In this document: positions 52,714 to 61,916 of the stretch, piece after piece
Position numbering within the stretch: the stretch's first letter is position 1
Layout: every line of letters starts with the position of its first letter
Source: JAXGXJ01 sp040772905
Lineage (GTDB): Bacteria > Actinomycetota > Thermoleophilia > RBG-16-64-13
DNA length: 64,000 nt
Direction: 5' to 3'
Assembly: GCA_040772905.1 (NCBI GenBank)
Contig: JAXGXJ010000006.1
Coordinates: 186,001 to 250,000 of the forward strand
Program-made: the position numbers and the translations under genes
The notes under the pieces: model-generated
Told to the model about the DNA's origin: nothing
Seen by the model: the letters and a program-made list of their open reading frames with translations, nothing else
The model's database searches: none

Positions 52714-53682
52714 TTACTTCTCGTCCAGTTGCTGACGCGCCGCCCGCAGGGTATTGCGGGCCAGCATCATGTTGGTGACGGCTCCCACACCGCCCGGTAC
52801 GGGGGTGATGGCGGCGGCTTTCTCCGCCACGGGTTCGTAGTCCACGTCGCCGACGGTCTTGTTCTGAGCTTCAGCCAAATCGGCACCGCACTTCCTGCAC
52901 GGGTTCTTCTTGCCGCGATTGAGCGTGCCGCACACCGGGCACACGACCACGCGGTTGATGCCGACGTCGAGGATGACGGCACCTTCTTTGATCTGATCCA
53001 CCCCTATGAGCTGCGGCACGCCGGCCGCCACGACCAGGTAGTCGGCCGTCTTGGTGTGCTTCTCGAGATTCCCGCGGTTGGAAGTGTACACATGGGTGAC
53101 CGTGGTGGTGGCATTGCGGTTGAGGAGCAGCAGAGCCAGTGGCTTGCCCACGATGTTGGAGTGGCCCACCACGCACACTTCGGCCCCTTCCAGGGTGTCG
53201 GTGACGTCCTTGCCCTGGCTGGTGAGGTAGCGCTCCAGCAACTCCATGCAGGCCGCGGGAGTGGCCGGCGGGAAGGTGGGTTCGCCCAGGGTGAGCTTGC
53301 CCATGTTGAAGGGATGGAAGCAGTCGACATCCTTGTCCACGCGGATGGAGTTGATGACCGCCGAGTCGGACACGTGCGGCGGGAAGGGCCGCAGCGGCAG
53401 AATGCCCGAGACCGCGGGGTCGGTGTTGAGACTCTCCACCACGGCCACCACTTCCTCCTCGGTGGCGGTGGCGGGCAGGGTCTCGTTGCGGTAGCCCAGG
53501 CCCATCTCGCCGCAGAACTTCTCAACGGCTGCCCGGTACATGCCGGCGCCGAAATCGTCGCCCACGAGCAGGGTGGCGATACCGGGCTGGGCCCCCAGCC
53601 CTTTCAGTTCTTCCAGTTCGGCGGCCAGTTCAGCCCGCAACTCAGCGGCGATGGCCTTCCCGTCGATGATGGTCGCTGCCAC
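52714..53682 (-). CDS. folD: Methylene-THF dehydrogenase/cyclohydrolase FolD with zinc-ribbon insert
   Basis: 322 residues against the usual ~285. Tyr49 and Lys55 match the catalytic Tyr and Lys of FolD, and KDVDCFHPFNMGKL and VVGHSNIVGKPLALLLL are conserved. Two oddities stand out. The GILVQLPLP block reads GILPLRPFP (93-101), so the conserved Gln is Leu97. A 28-residue zinc-ribbon (Cys248, Cys251, Cys262, Cys265) is inserted just after the DVGINR motif. With fchA next door, this FolD may act mainly as the dehydrogenase. GTG 53682 has a GGAGGT site lying over the fchA stop. Confidence 0.93.
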   Translation of the reverse strand: MAATIIDGKAIAAELRAELAAELEELKGLGAQPGIATLLVGDDFGAGMYRAAVEKFCGEMGLGYRNETLPATATEEEVVAVVESLNTDPAVSGILPLRPFPPHVSDSAVINSIRVDKDVDCFHPFNMGKLTLGEPTFPPATPAACMELLERYLTSQGKDVTDTLEGAEVCVVGHSNIVGKPLALLLLNRNATTTVTHVYTSNRGNLEKHTKTADYLVVAAGVPQLIGVDQIKEGAVILDVGINRVVVCPVCGTLNRGKKNPCRKCGADLAEAQNKTVGDVDYEPVAEKAAAITPVPGGVGAVTNMMLARNTLRAARQQLDEK

Positions 53683-53696
53683 GTCTGCTACCTCCG

Positions 53697-54332
53697 TCAG
53701 ATCTTGCTGTAGGTGAGAGCGAGGACGCCGTCACGAAGCCCGGCCGTCTCGCTGAGGATGGCTTCGATGCGCGTCCAGCACGCGCGGTTGAACTCCTGGT
53801 CGCTGATCCAGGCCAGGTTGATCCTCACGTTGAGCGCCGCGCTCTGAGCGGCGGCGTCTGCCAGGATGACGGCCACACCGGCGTCGCTGACCGCGTGCGG
53901 GTTGCCCATCTCCCCGGCCGGAAGCGAGAGCTTGGCCACCGCCAGCGCTCCCTCGGCCACTCGCAGCGGCACCTCGGCAGCGCCGCGCAGTGCCGACTGC
54001 AGCGTCTGCTCGCGCTGCTTCTTCTGCTCGTCGGTGTCCTTGGGCAGCTTCATGGCCGCGGCCACGGCCGCGTAGGCACGGGCGTCCTCCGTCACGAGCT
54101 CCTGCAGTTCGGCGCGCAACTGCTCGGCCTGGCTCCGCAGCCCGGCCATGTCTTCCTGCACCTCGGCGAACTTCTCCTTGCCCAAGGTCAGGTCGGTGAC
54201 CATGGTCACCAGAGCGGCACCCAGCGCGCCCACCAGGGCGGACACGCTGCCGCCGCCGGGCTCGGGCTCAGCGCTGGCCAAGCGGTCGAGATAGGCCTGT
54301 ATGGTCCCGTCGGTGTATCTGCTGTCGCTCAC
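53697..54332 (-). CDS. fchA: Methenyltetrahydrofolate cyclohydrolase (formiminotransferase-cyclodeaminase family)
   Basis: A 211-residue helical protein with the family start LASAEPEPGGGSVSALVGALGAALV, LTLGKEKF and the substrate region GNPHAVSDAGVAVILADAAAQSAALNV. It interconverts formyl-THF and methenyl-THF between Fhs and FolD. The GTG start follows AAGGAG. Separate fchA genes are typical of clostridial acetogens. Confidence 0.92.
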   Translation of the reverse strand: MSDSRYTDGTIQAYLDRLASAEPEPGGGSVSALVGALGAALVTMVTDLTLGKEKFAEVQEDMAGLRSQAEQLRAELQELVTEDARAYAAVAAAMKLPKDTDEQKKQREQTLQSALRGAAEVPLRVAEGALAVAKLSLPAGEMGNPHAVSDAGVAVILADAAAQSAALNVRINLAWISDQEFNRACWTRIEAILSETAGLRDGVLALTYSKI

Positions 54333-54388
54333 GTAGACTCCTTGTGTCCGCAGCCAGGATACAGATATATACCCTAGTCAGTACCCGA

Positions 54389-56059
54389 CTAGAACAAGCC
54401 GATGATCTTGCCGTCGACCAGGTCTATCTGCTCCGCCGCCGGCTTCTTGGGAAGGCCGGGCATGGTCATCATCTTGCCGCACACCGGCACCACCATGCCT
54501 GCCCCTGCGGACAACCTGATCTCGCGCACGGTCAGGCGCCAATCGCGCGGACGGCCGATCTTGGTCTTGTCGTCCGACAACGACGACTGCGTCTTGGCCA
54601 TGCAGATGGGCAGCGTGTTGTAGCCCAGGCGGGTGAAGCGCTCGATGGCCGCGTTGGCCTCGTAGTGGAAGTCCACCCCGTCGGCCCCGTAGATCTTGGT
54701 CGCGATGGCCTCGATCTTCTCGGGGATGCTGAGGCCCAGGTCATAGAGGAAGCGGAAGGGCGGCTTCTCGGCACCTTCGCCCTCGCACAGCCGCACCACT
54801 TCCTCGGCCAGAGCCACGCCGCCCTCGCCGCCTTCCGCCCACACGTCGGAGAGGACGACGGTGGCGCCCATGGCTTCCACCCGCTCGGTGAGCAGCGCCA
54901 CCTCGGCGTCAGTGTCATCGGGGAAGCGGTTGATGGCCACGACCACGGGCGGACCGAAGAGCTGCATGTTCTCCAGGTGCTTCTCCAGGTTCTCCATACC
55001 CGCGCCGAGCGCCTGCAGGTCCTCCTGCTTGAGATCGGCCAGAGCCTTGCCGCCGTGCATCTTGAGCGCGCGGATGGTGGCCACCAGCACGATACAGTCG
55101 GGCACCAGGCCGGCATAGCGGCACTTGATGTCGAAGAACTTCTCCGCCCCCAGGTCGGCGCCGAAGCCGGCCTCGGTGATGCAGTAGTCGCCCAGTTTCA
55201 TGGCCATACGGGTGGCCTGCACCGAGTTGCAGCCGTGGGCGATGTTGGCGAACGGGCCCCCGTGGATGATGGCGGGCGTGTTCTCCAGCGTCTGCACCAG
55301 GTTGGGCATGAACGCGTCTTTGAGGAGGACGGCCATGGAGCCCGACACCTTGATGTCCTGCGCGGTGACCTTGCGGCCCCACAGGGTCGAACCCACGATG
55401 ATGCGGTCGAGGCGGGCCTTGAGGTCCTCGAGGTCGGTGGCCAGGCAGAGGATGGCCATGATCTCCGAGGCCACGGTGATGTCGAAGCGGGTGCGGCGCT
55501 CGACGCCCTCGCCGCCCTGGCCGATGGTGATGTTGCGCAGCGCGCGGTCGTTGAGGTCGACCACGCGGGGCCAGGAGATGTCGTTGGGGTTGATGTTCAG
55601 TTCGTTGCCCTGGAACAGATGGTTGTCGAGGACCGCGGCACAGAGGTTGTGAGCGGCGGTGATGGCGTGGATGTCGCCGGTGAAGTGGAGGTTGATGTCC
55701 TCCATGGGGATCACCTGGGCATACCCGCCGCCGGCGGCGCCGCCCTTCACTCCGAAGCACGGGCCCAAGGAGGGCTCGCGCAGGGTACAGATGGCCTTCT
55801 TGCCGATCTTGTTGAGCCCCATGCTGAGGCCCACGTTGGTGGTGGTCTTGCCTTCACCCGCGGGGGTGGGCGTGATGGCGGTGCAAAGGACCAGCTTGCC
55901 GTCGGGCTTGTCCTTGAGGCGTTCGAACACATCCAGGTGGATCTTGGCCTTGTACTTGCCGTAGAGGTCCAGGTCGTCGAGGTCGAGCCCGATCCCGGCC
56001 GCGACTTCAGTTATAGGGACCGGTGTTGCTTCCTGTGCGATCTCGATGTCGCTCTTCAT
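54389..56059 (-). CDS. fhs: Formate-tetrahydrofolate ligase
   Basis: A 556-residue enzyme that activates formate with ATP to give 10-formyl-THF, the entry to the methyl branch. The P-loop TPTPAGEGKTTTNVGLS, EPSLGPCFGVKGGAAGGGYAQV, FTGDIHAITAAHN and FGADLGAEKFFDIKCR are diagnostic. It is the first gene of the minus-strand run fhs-fchA-folD-metV-metF-lpdA and so the likely promoter-proximal gene. Upstream is an AT-rich stretch (56105-56128) facing the divergent GntR regulator. Confidence 0.97.
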   Translation of the reverse strand: MKSDIEIAQEATPVPITEVAAGIGLDLDDLDLYGKYKAKIHLDVFERLKDKPDGKLVLCTAITPTPAGEGKTTTNVGLSMGLNKIGKKAICTLREPSLGPCFGVKGGAAGGGYAQVIPMEDINLHFTGDIHAITAAHNLCAAVLDNHLFQGNELNINPNDISWPRVVDLNDRALRNITIGQGGEGVERRTRFDITVASEIMAILCLATDLEDLKARLDRIIVGSTLWGRKVTAQDIKVSGSMAVLLKDAFMPNLVQTLENTPAIIHGGPFANIAHGCNSVQATRMAMKLGDYCITEAGFGADLGAEKFFDIKCRYAGLVPDCIVLVATIRALKMHGGKALADLKQEDLQALGAGMENLEKHLENMQLFGPPVVVAINRFPDDTDAEVALLTERVEAMGATVVLSDVWAEGGEGGVALAEEVVRLCEGEGAEKPPFRFLYDLGLSIPEKIEAIATKIYGADGVDFHYEANAAIERFTRLGYNTLPICMAKTQSSLSDDKTKIGRPRDWRLTVREIRLSAGAGMVVPVCGKMMTMPGLPKKPAAEQIDLVDGKIIGLF

Positions 56060-56108
56060 CCCTCTGACCCTTCCTTTCGCGAAGTCTTCCCCCAGGGTGT
56101 CCGCATAT

Positions 56109-56116
56109 ACTATAGT
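56109..56116. promoter_or_regulatory. AT-rich palindrome in fhs/GntR intergenic region (candidate promoter/operator)
   Basis: The 8-bp palindrome ACTATAGT sits within the AT-rich segment 56105-56128 (tatactatagttatataga), the only such patch in the 200-base divergent region. It could be the fhs promoter and a GntR operator; neither is shown by the sequence. Confidence 0.35.
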
Positions 56117-56261
56117 TATATAGATAAATCCGCAAGACGTGGTAGTGTACTGTTGCCTAGGATGTATTGGCGGCCGGCGAGGAGCGTGAGGTCAACTGGC
56201 GGCGAGAAGGCTCTTAGTCACCTCCGGTGGTGCGGGCGCCGCGGGAAGGCGCCACAGTCAA

Positions 56262-56987
56262 CCTGCCTATCTGCTGATCGCTGATAGCATAGCTGAGCGC
56301 ATCGGCAACGGCGAGTACCGCGCGGGGGATCAACTGCCCACGGAGGCCGAACTGCGTAATGAGTTCGGCGTGAGCCCTATGACGGTGCGACGGGCCATCA
56401 ACATCCTCCTTGACCGGCAGTTGGTCACCACCACCCAGGGGAAGGGCACCTTCGTCCGCTCGCTCGAATTGAGCGAGGCCGTTTTCCGCCTGCAACCCAT
56501 CACGGAGGTCCTGGACGACGAATCTGTGGACGTCTCGCTGCTGGAGGCCAAGATCGTACCGGCTGACGAACGGGTCGCCACGACCCTGGGAGGTCGGGTG
56601 GGCGATCGCACCATCCTCATGCGCCGCCTCATCTCCCGGGCAGGAGTCCCCCTCATGTATCAGATGGAACAACTGGTGTACGACGAGAGCCGGCCGCTGG
56701 TGGAGGCACAACTGCAGGTGACTCTGCTCAAAGGCCTTCTTCGTGCAGCTCCAGGCGAGAGCATGCCCGGCGGCGAACTCGTTATCGAGGCGGTGAGTCT
56801 CGGACCGGAGGAGGCGGCCATCCTGAGCGTGCCTGTGGGCTCCCCCGCCTTCTGCCTGGAGCAGACCTTCTACGACTTCGACGGCCGGCCGGTGAGCTGG
56901 GGCAGACTGTTCTGCCGAGCCGACCAGTTCCGCCTGCGTACGCGCATCGGAGCCCCTCTGCCTCCCTCTGTGGAGGAAGACGTCTAG
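56262..56987 (+). CDS. GntR-family (HutC/UTRA) regulator with no canonical start
   Basis: The GntR winged helix is complete only if translation begins near 56262: PAYLLIADSIAERI, DQLPTEAELRNEFGVSPM, TVRRAINILLDRQLV, GKGTFVRS. A UTRA effector domain follows (LEAKIVPADERVA, RRLISRAGVPLMYQMEQL). The frame is open back to 56190 but contains no ATG, GTG or TTG before GTG 56370, which would remove half of the DNA-binding domain. One extra C at 56266-56267 would join it to GTG 56230 (MRAPREGATVNLP). Divergent from fhs and upstream of the corrinoid-fdhA genes, it may control one or both. Start approximate. Confidence 0.75.
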   Translation, partial: PAYLLIADSIAERIGNGEYRAGDQLPTEAELRNEFGVSPMTVRRAINILLDRQLVTTTQGKGTFVRSLELSEAVFRLQPITEVLDDESVDVSLLEAKIVPADERVATTLGGRVGDRTILMRRLISRAGVPLMYQMEQLVYDESRPLVEAQLQVTLLKGLLRAAPGESMPGGELVIEAVSLGPEEAAILSVPVGSPAFCLEQTFYDFDGRPVSWGRLFCRADQFRLRTRIGAPLPPSVEEDV

Positions 56988-57004
56988 AAGGGAAAACGTC
57001 TAGA
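56980..57004. promoter_or_regulatory. Direct repeat of acgtctaga upstream of corrinoid-fdhA genes (candidate operator)
   Basis: acgtctaga occurs at 56980-56988 and again at 56996-57004, each containing the palindrome TCTAGA, with starts 16 bases apart. The first copy includes the GntR stop codon and the second lies 48 bases before the corrinoid-protein start. The spacing suggests a tandem regulator site. Confidence 0.4.
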
Positions 57005-57051
57005 CTATTGTGCACGCCTCGAGCGGCGGACTCATCCATGGGGGAGGCCAA

Positions 57052-57723
57052 ATGACAGCCGGCACCGACGACCACGAAGCCAGCCTGGCCGCCCTTTCGG
57101 CCGCGGTGGCGGCGCTCCGCGAGAAGGAGGCTCTGGCACTCGTCAAGGCGGCCCGAGACCGGGGCGAGAGTTCCATGACCATCCTGCGGGCGGTGAAGGA
57201 CGGCATGCAGGCCGTGGGCCGCCGTTACGAGGACGAAGAGATCTTCCTGTCCGGGCTCATCATGGCCGCCGAGATCTTCAGAGGCGCCATGGAGATCGCG
57301 CCTCTCGATACGTCCGAAGAAGCGAGTGCGGCGACCTCAGGGCGCCTGCTCATCGGGACCGTGGCCGGTGATATCCACGACATCGGCAAGAGCGTAGCAG
57401 CCCTCACCTTTCGCAGTTTCGGTTTCACGGTGAAGGACCTGGGAGTGAACGTGCCACCCGCGCGATTCCTGGAAGAGGCTCTGAGTTTCGCGCCCGACAT
57501 CATCGGCCTCTCCGGATTACTGTCCACCGCCTTCACCTCCATGCGGGACACCGTGGCGCTCCTGCGCGAGCACGCCGCCGATCTGACACCTTCGCCGCTC
57601 ATCATCCTGGGGGGCGCCACCATCGATGAGACAGTGGCCCGCTACGTGGGCACCGACCTCTGGACCACGGACGCCATGCACGGGGTCCGTCTCTGCCAGG
57701 AACTCTTACAGACGAGGAGATGA
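57052..57723 (+). CDS. Second methyltransferase-type corrinoid protein
   Basis: 223 residues with a helical cap (LREKEALALVKAARDRGESSMTILRAV) and a B12-binding domain with GTVAGDIHDIGKSVAAL, LSGLLSTAFTSMRDT and IILGGATIDE. It is clearly diverged from the corrinoid protein at 48938-49570. No methyltransferase gene accompanies it; instead it is followed six bases later by the formate dehydrogenase gene. ATG 57052 has a GGGGGAGG site. It could serve a methyltransferase elsewhere or a sensing role. Confidence 0.88.
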   Translation: MTAGTDDHEASLAALSAAVAALREKEALALVKAARDRGESSMTILRAVKDGMQAVGRRYEDEEIFLSGLIMAAEIFRGAMEIAPLDTSEEASAATSGRLLIGTVAGDIHDIGKSVAALTFRSFGFTVKDLGVNVPPARFLEEALSFAPDIIGLSGLLSTAFTSMRDTVALLREHAADLTPSPLIILGGATIDETVARYVGTDLWTTDAMHGVRLCQELLQTRR

Positions 57724-57729
57724 TTCTGG

Positions 57730-60700
57730 ATGGACACTGAAAGCCGTCGCAGACGCGAGGACGATGACGGCGCGCAGGTCTCGATGTTCATCGATGGACT
57801 GCACGTGCAGGTGAGAGCCGGATCGACCATCATGGAGGCCGCCGCCGGCCACGATATCTTCATACCCACCTTGTGCCACGATCCCCGCCTGGAACCGGCG
57901 GGGCGCTGCGGACTGTGCAAGGTGGACGTCACCGGCCTGGGGATCGTGCAGGCCTGCGAGACGACGGTCGCCGAGGGCATGGAGGTCACGACGCTCGACC
58001 CGAAGCTCACCGAGTTGCGCCGACTCCGCCTGAACGAGATCCTGTCCAATCACAACGCCTACTGCGAGCCACCCTGCCACTACGCCTGTCCGGCGGGCAT
58101 CGACATCCCCCAGTACCTGGACGCCATCGCCCGCGGTGACGACATCGAAGCCGTCCGCATCATCAAAGAGCGGTTGCCCCTGCCTCGGATCATCGGGCGC
58201 GTGTGTCCGCGCCCGTGCGAGCGCGCCTGTCGGCGCGCCCAGGTGGACGGCGAGGCCGTGGCCATCTGTCAGCTGAAGCGTTTCTCGGCCGACAGGGTGC
58301 ACGAGGCTCGGGACGCAGGGATGCACATTGTGGACACCGTCGATCGCCCGATCGCCCCGTCCACGGGCAAGCGTATAGCCATCGTGGGGAGCGGGCCCAC
58401 CGGGCTTTCCGCCGCCTACTATCTCGCCTTGGACGGCCACGACGTGACCATCTTCGAAGCGCTCGACAGACCTGGGGGCATGGTACTGAACGGCATACCC
58501 CCTTATCGCCTGCCTCGTGAGGTCATATCCGAGGAGATCGACGACATCCTCCGCCTGGGCGTGACGCTGCGGCTCAACAGTCGCTTGGGTGAGCACTTCA
58601 CCCTGGAGAGCCTGGAGGCCGACGGGTATGACGCAGTGCTCCTCGCCATAGGTGCGCAGTGCGGGTCCACGGGCAATATCGCCGGCATGGATGACGCGCG
58701 GCAGGTCTACTCGGCGGTGGACTTCCTGCGCCTCGCCAACGCCGGACGGTGGGATGAGCCTCTGGGACGCACGCTGGTCGTGGGCGGTGGCTTCACCGCC
58801 ATGGACGCCGCCCGCTCCTCGTTGCGCCTGGGGGCCCGATCGGTGACCGTGGCGTATCGCCGTACCCGCGAGGAGATGCCGGCCACGCCCGACGAAGTAC
58901 GGGAGGCCGAAGAGGAAGGCGCTCAGCTGATGCTCCTGACCGCCCCCCTGCAGGTGCTGCACGATGCGGGCAAGGTGACCGGAGTGGTCTGCCAGAGGAT
59001 GCAGTTGGGCGAGCCCGATGAGAGCGGCAGGCGTCGCCCCGAGCCCATACCCGGCTCGGAGTCCACCGTCGCCGCCGATACCGTCATCCTAGCTCTGGGG
59101 CAGGAAGTGGAGACCGAAGAGGTGGCCCAGGTCTGCGCCCTCACGCCATGGGGGACCATCCAGGCCGACAAGCTCACCCTGCTCACCAGCCGGGAAGGCG
59201 TCTTCGCCGGCGGCGACTGCGAGACGGGCCCTGCCACGGTGGTGGAGGCCGTCGCGGCCGGACGACGCGCCGCCGTGGCCATCGACGCCTATGTGAAGGG
59301 CGAGTCGCCCGCGGAGGCCTGCGCTCGTCCCGGAGCCCGCTTGGAGCGACACAAGCCCAGGTTCTTCGACATCGGAGCGGACCCGCTCTCCAAAGACAGC
59401 CGCAGCCCCATGCCGGTGCTCCCGGTCGCCGAGCGCGGCGGGTTCGACGAGGTGGAGTCGGGCTTCGACGAAGAGGCGGCCCGAAAAGAGGCCGCGCGCT
59501 GCATGCAATGCTACTGCCATGAGGCATCGGTGTGCGAACTGCAGCGCCTGGCCATCCGTTACGGTGCGGGCACCAAGGAGTTCAAGGGCAGCCAGGGACA
59601 GTTCGACCTCCTGCAGAGCCCCGGCCTGCTCGAGCTCGACCGCAAGCGCTGCATCCAGTGTCACAGTTGCGTGCGCGTGTGCTCCGAGGTGGAGCGTTAC
59701 GGCGTGTACGAGGTGGACGGGAACGGATACCCCACCCTGAAGGCCGGCAGTTATCGTGACTCGGGCTGCGTGTCGTGCGGACAATGCACCGACGTGTGCC
59801 CCACCGGCGCCTTGATAGACTCCCGACGCAAGAGCGTGCACGAGTGGGAGGTCACGCGAGTGCGCACCACCTGTCCGCTCTGCGGTACAGGCTGCAACTT
59901 CGACCTGAACGTGGTCGACGGGCGAGTGGTGGCCGTCACCACCGCGGCGGACGCCCCGGTCAACGGACAGGCGCTCTGCGTGAAGGGGCGCTTCCACACC
60001 GATATGATCCACAGCCCCGATCGACTCACCACCCCGCTCATCCGCAGGGACGGCGTGCTTGGTGAGGCGAGTTGGGATGAGGCGCTCGACATGATCGCCC
60101 ATCGCTTTGCGGAAGTGCGCGACACCTACGGCGGCGATGCGTTCGCAGCTCTCAGCTCCGCCCGTTGCACCAACGAAGAGAACTGGATCATGCAGAAGTT
60201 CGTGAGGGCGGTGATGCGCACCAACAACTTAGACCATTGCGCACGGACCTGACACGCTCCCACCGTGGCCGGTCTGGCCACTTCGTTCGGAAGCGCAGCG
60301 ATGACCAACTCCCTCAGCGAGGTGGAGTACTACGACGCCCTGTTCGTCATAGGGTCCAACGCCACTGAGGCCCATCCCATCATCGGCGGCAAGATGAAGC
60401 GCGCCGTCCGGGACGGCGCACGTCTCGTCGTGGCCGACCCGCGCCGCACCGAGCTCGCCGCCCTGGCTGAAAGCGCCGGGGTGTGGCTGCAGTTGATCCC
60501 CGGCACCGATGCAGCCCTCGTGAACGGCATGATGAACATCATCATCAACGAGGGCTGGGCCGATGGGGAGTTCATCGAGAGACGGTGCGAGGGCTACGAC
60601 GACCTGTGGAGCGTGGTGCAACACTACACGCCCGATGTCGCCAGCCGGATCACCGGAGTCTCCGAAGACAAGCTCCGCGTCGCCGCGGAGATCTATGCCC

Positions 60701-61881
60701 GCACCCCCCGAGCCGGCATCTTCTACACACTGGGCATCACGGAGCACACCACCGGGACGGCCAACGTCATCAACCTGGCCAACTTGGCCATGGTCACCGG
60801 CCACGTAGGCGTGCCGCATGCCGGCGTCAACCCCCTCCGCGGCCAGAACAACGTGCAGGGCGCCTGCGACATGGGCGCGCTGCCCAACGTCTTCTCCGAC
60901 TACCGTTCGGTCGCCGGCCCGGAGAACGTGAAGTTGTTCGAGGAGGCGTGGGGCGCCAAGCTGAGCGACAAGCTGGGACTCCGCATCCCCGAGATGTTCG
61001 ACGCCATCTTGGCGGGCGACGTGAAGGTGATGTACATCATGGGTGAGGACCCCGTGCTCACCGACGCCGATGCCAACCACGTGCGCAAGGCCCTCCAGGC
61101 GCTGGACTTCCTTGTGGTCCAAGACCTCTTCCTCACCGAGACGGCACAGCTGGCCGATGTGGTGCTCCCAGCCGCCTGCTACGCCGAGAAGGACGGCACC
61201 TTCACCAACACCGAGCGCCGTGTGCAGAGGGTGCGCAAGGCGGTGGAGCCGCCCGGTCAGGCTCGGCCCGACTCGGACATCATCTGCGACCTCAGTCGAA
61301 GGTTGGGCTACGACATGGGCGCTCCCACGCCCGCCGAGATCTTCGAAGAGATACGAACCTACACCCCCACCTATGCGGGAATGAACTACCAGCGGGTGGA
61401 CGCCTGCGGTCTGCAGTGGCCCTGCCCCGACCTGGATCACCCGGGTACGCCTTTCTTGCACGAGGACACATTCCCTCGGGGACGGGGGCGGCTGATGGGC
61501 GTGGAATACGAAGCGCCGGCGGAACTCACCAACGATGACTACCCCATCCTGCTGACCACGGGCCGCATGCTCTACCAGTACAACATCTCCACCCGCAAGT
61601 CGCCCACGCTCGACGCGCTGGCGCCTGCCGAACGAGCCGAGATGAACCCGCGCGACGCGACGGCACTGGGCATCACGGAAGATGACTCCATACGAGTGAC
61701 CTCACGTCGCGGATCGGTGGTGACGGGAGTGGCCATCACCGACCGAGTGCCACCCGGCACCATGTTCATGACCTTCCATTTCCACGAGACGCCGGTGAAC
61801 GAACTCACCAACTCGGCCTACGACCCCGTGTCGAACACCGCCGAATACAAAGTCTCAGCGGTGAAGATCGAGAAGGTCTAG
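57730..61881 (+). CDS. fdhA: Selenocysteine formate dehydrogenase fused to a GltD/NfnB-like FAD-NAD(P) module
   Basis: A 1383-residue protein read through TGA 60250-60252 as Sec841. Domains in order: [2Fe-2S] ferredoxin (about 15-95); GltD-like Fe-S/helical domain (CEPPCHYACPAGIDIP, GRVCPRPCERACRRAQVDG); FAD motif from Lys214 (IVGSGPTGLSAAYYL); NAD(P) motif near 349 (LVVGGGFTAMDAA); GGDCETGPATVVEAVAAG; two [4Fe-4S] sites from Cys641 and Cys680; molybdopterin [4Fe-4S] domain from 715 (CPLCGTGCNF). The catalytic region is LDHCART-Sec-HAPTVAGL, and an MGD-binding end follows. It would reversibly oxidise formate or reduce CO2 using NAD(P)H and probably ferredoxin. Tungsten or molybdenum cannot be told. 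Confidence 0.93.
60250..60281 (+). promoter_or_regulatory. Sec UGA codon with bacterial SECIS-like hairpin
   Basis: TGA 60250-60252 is followed by a 6-bp perfect stem (gtggcc 60265-60270 with ggccac 60276-60281) closing the loop ggtct (60271-60275). The loop sequence and its position 19-23 bases after the TGA match the E. coli fdhF SECIS, whose loop contains GGUCU recognised by SelB. Confidence 0.88.
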
Positions 61882-61916
61882 CGGGAGACAGGGGCTCGCA
61901 TCGCCGACAGACACAC

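Noticed and set aside
52270..53712. 480-codon plus-strand frame opposite metV and folD
   Set aside because: Antisense to conserved genes, His/Gly-rich, no motif.
54344..56284. 646-codon plus-strand frame opposite fhs
   Set aside because: Antisense to a textbook formate-THF ligase; His/Asp/Val-rich composition and no motifs.
60253..61881. A separate molybdopterin oxidoreductase gene starting at GTG 60265
   Set aside because: The upstream frame ends at a TGA exactly at the Sec position and is in phase with this one, and a SECIS-like hairpin follows. They are one gene.
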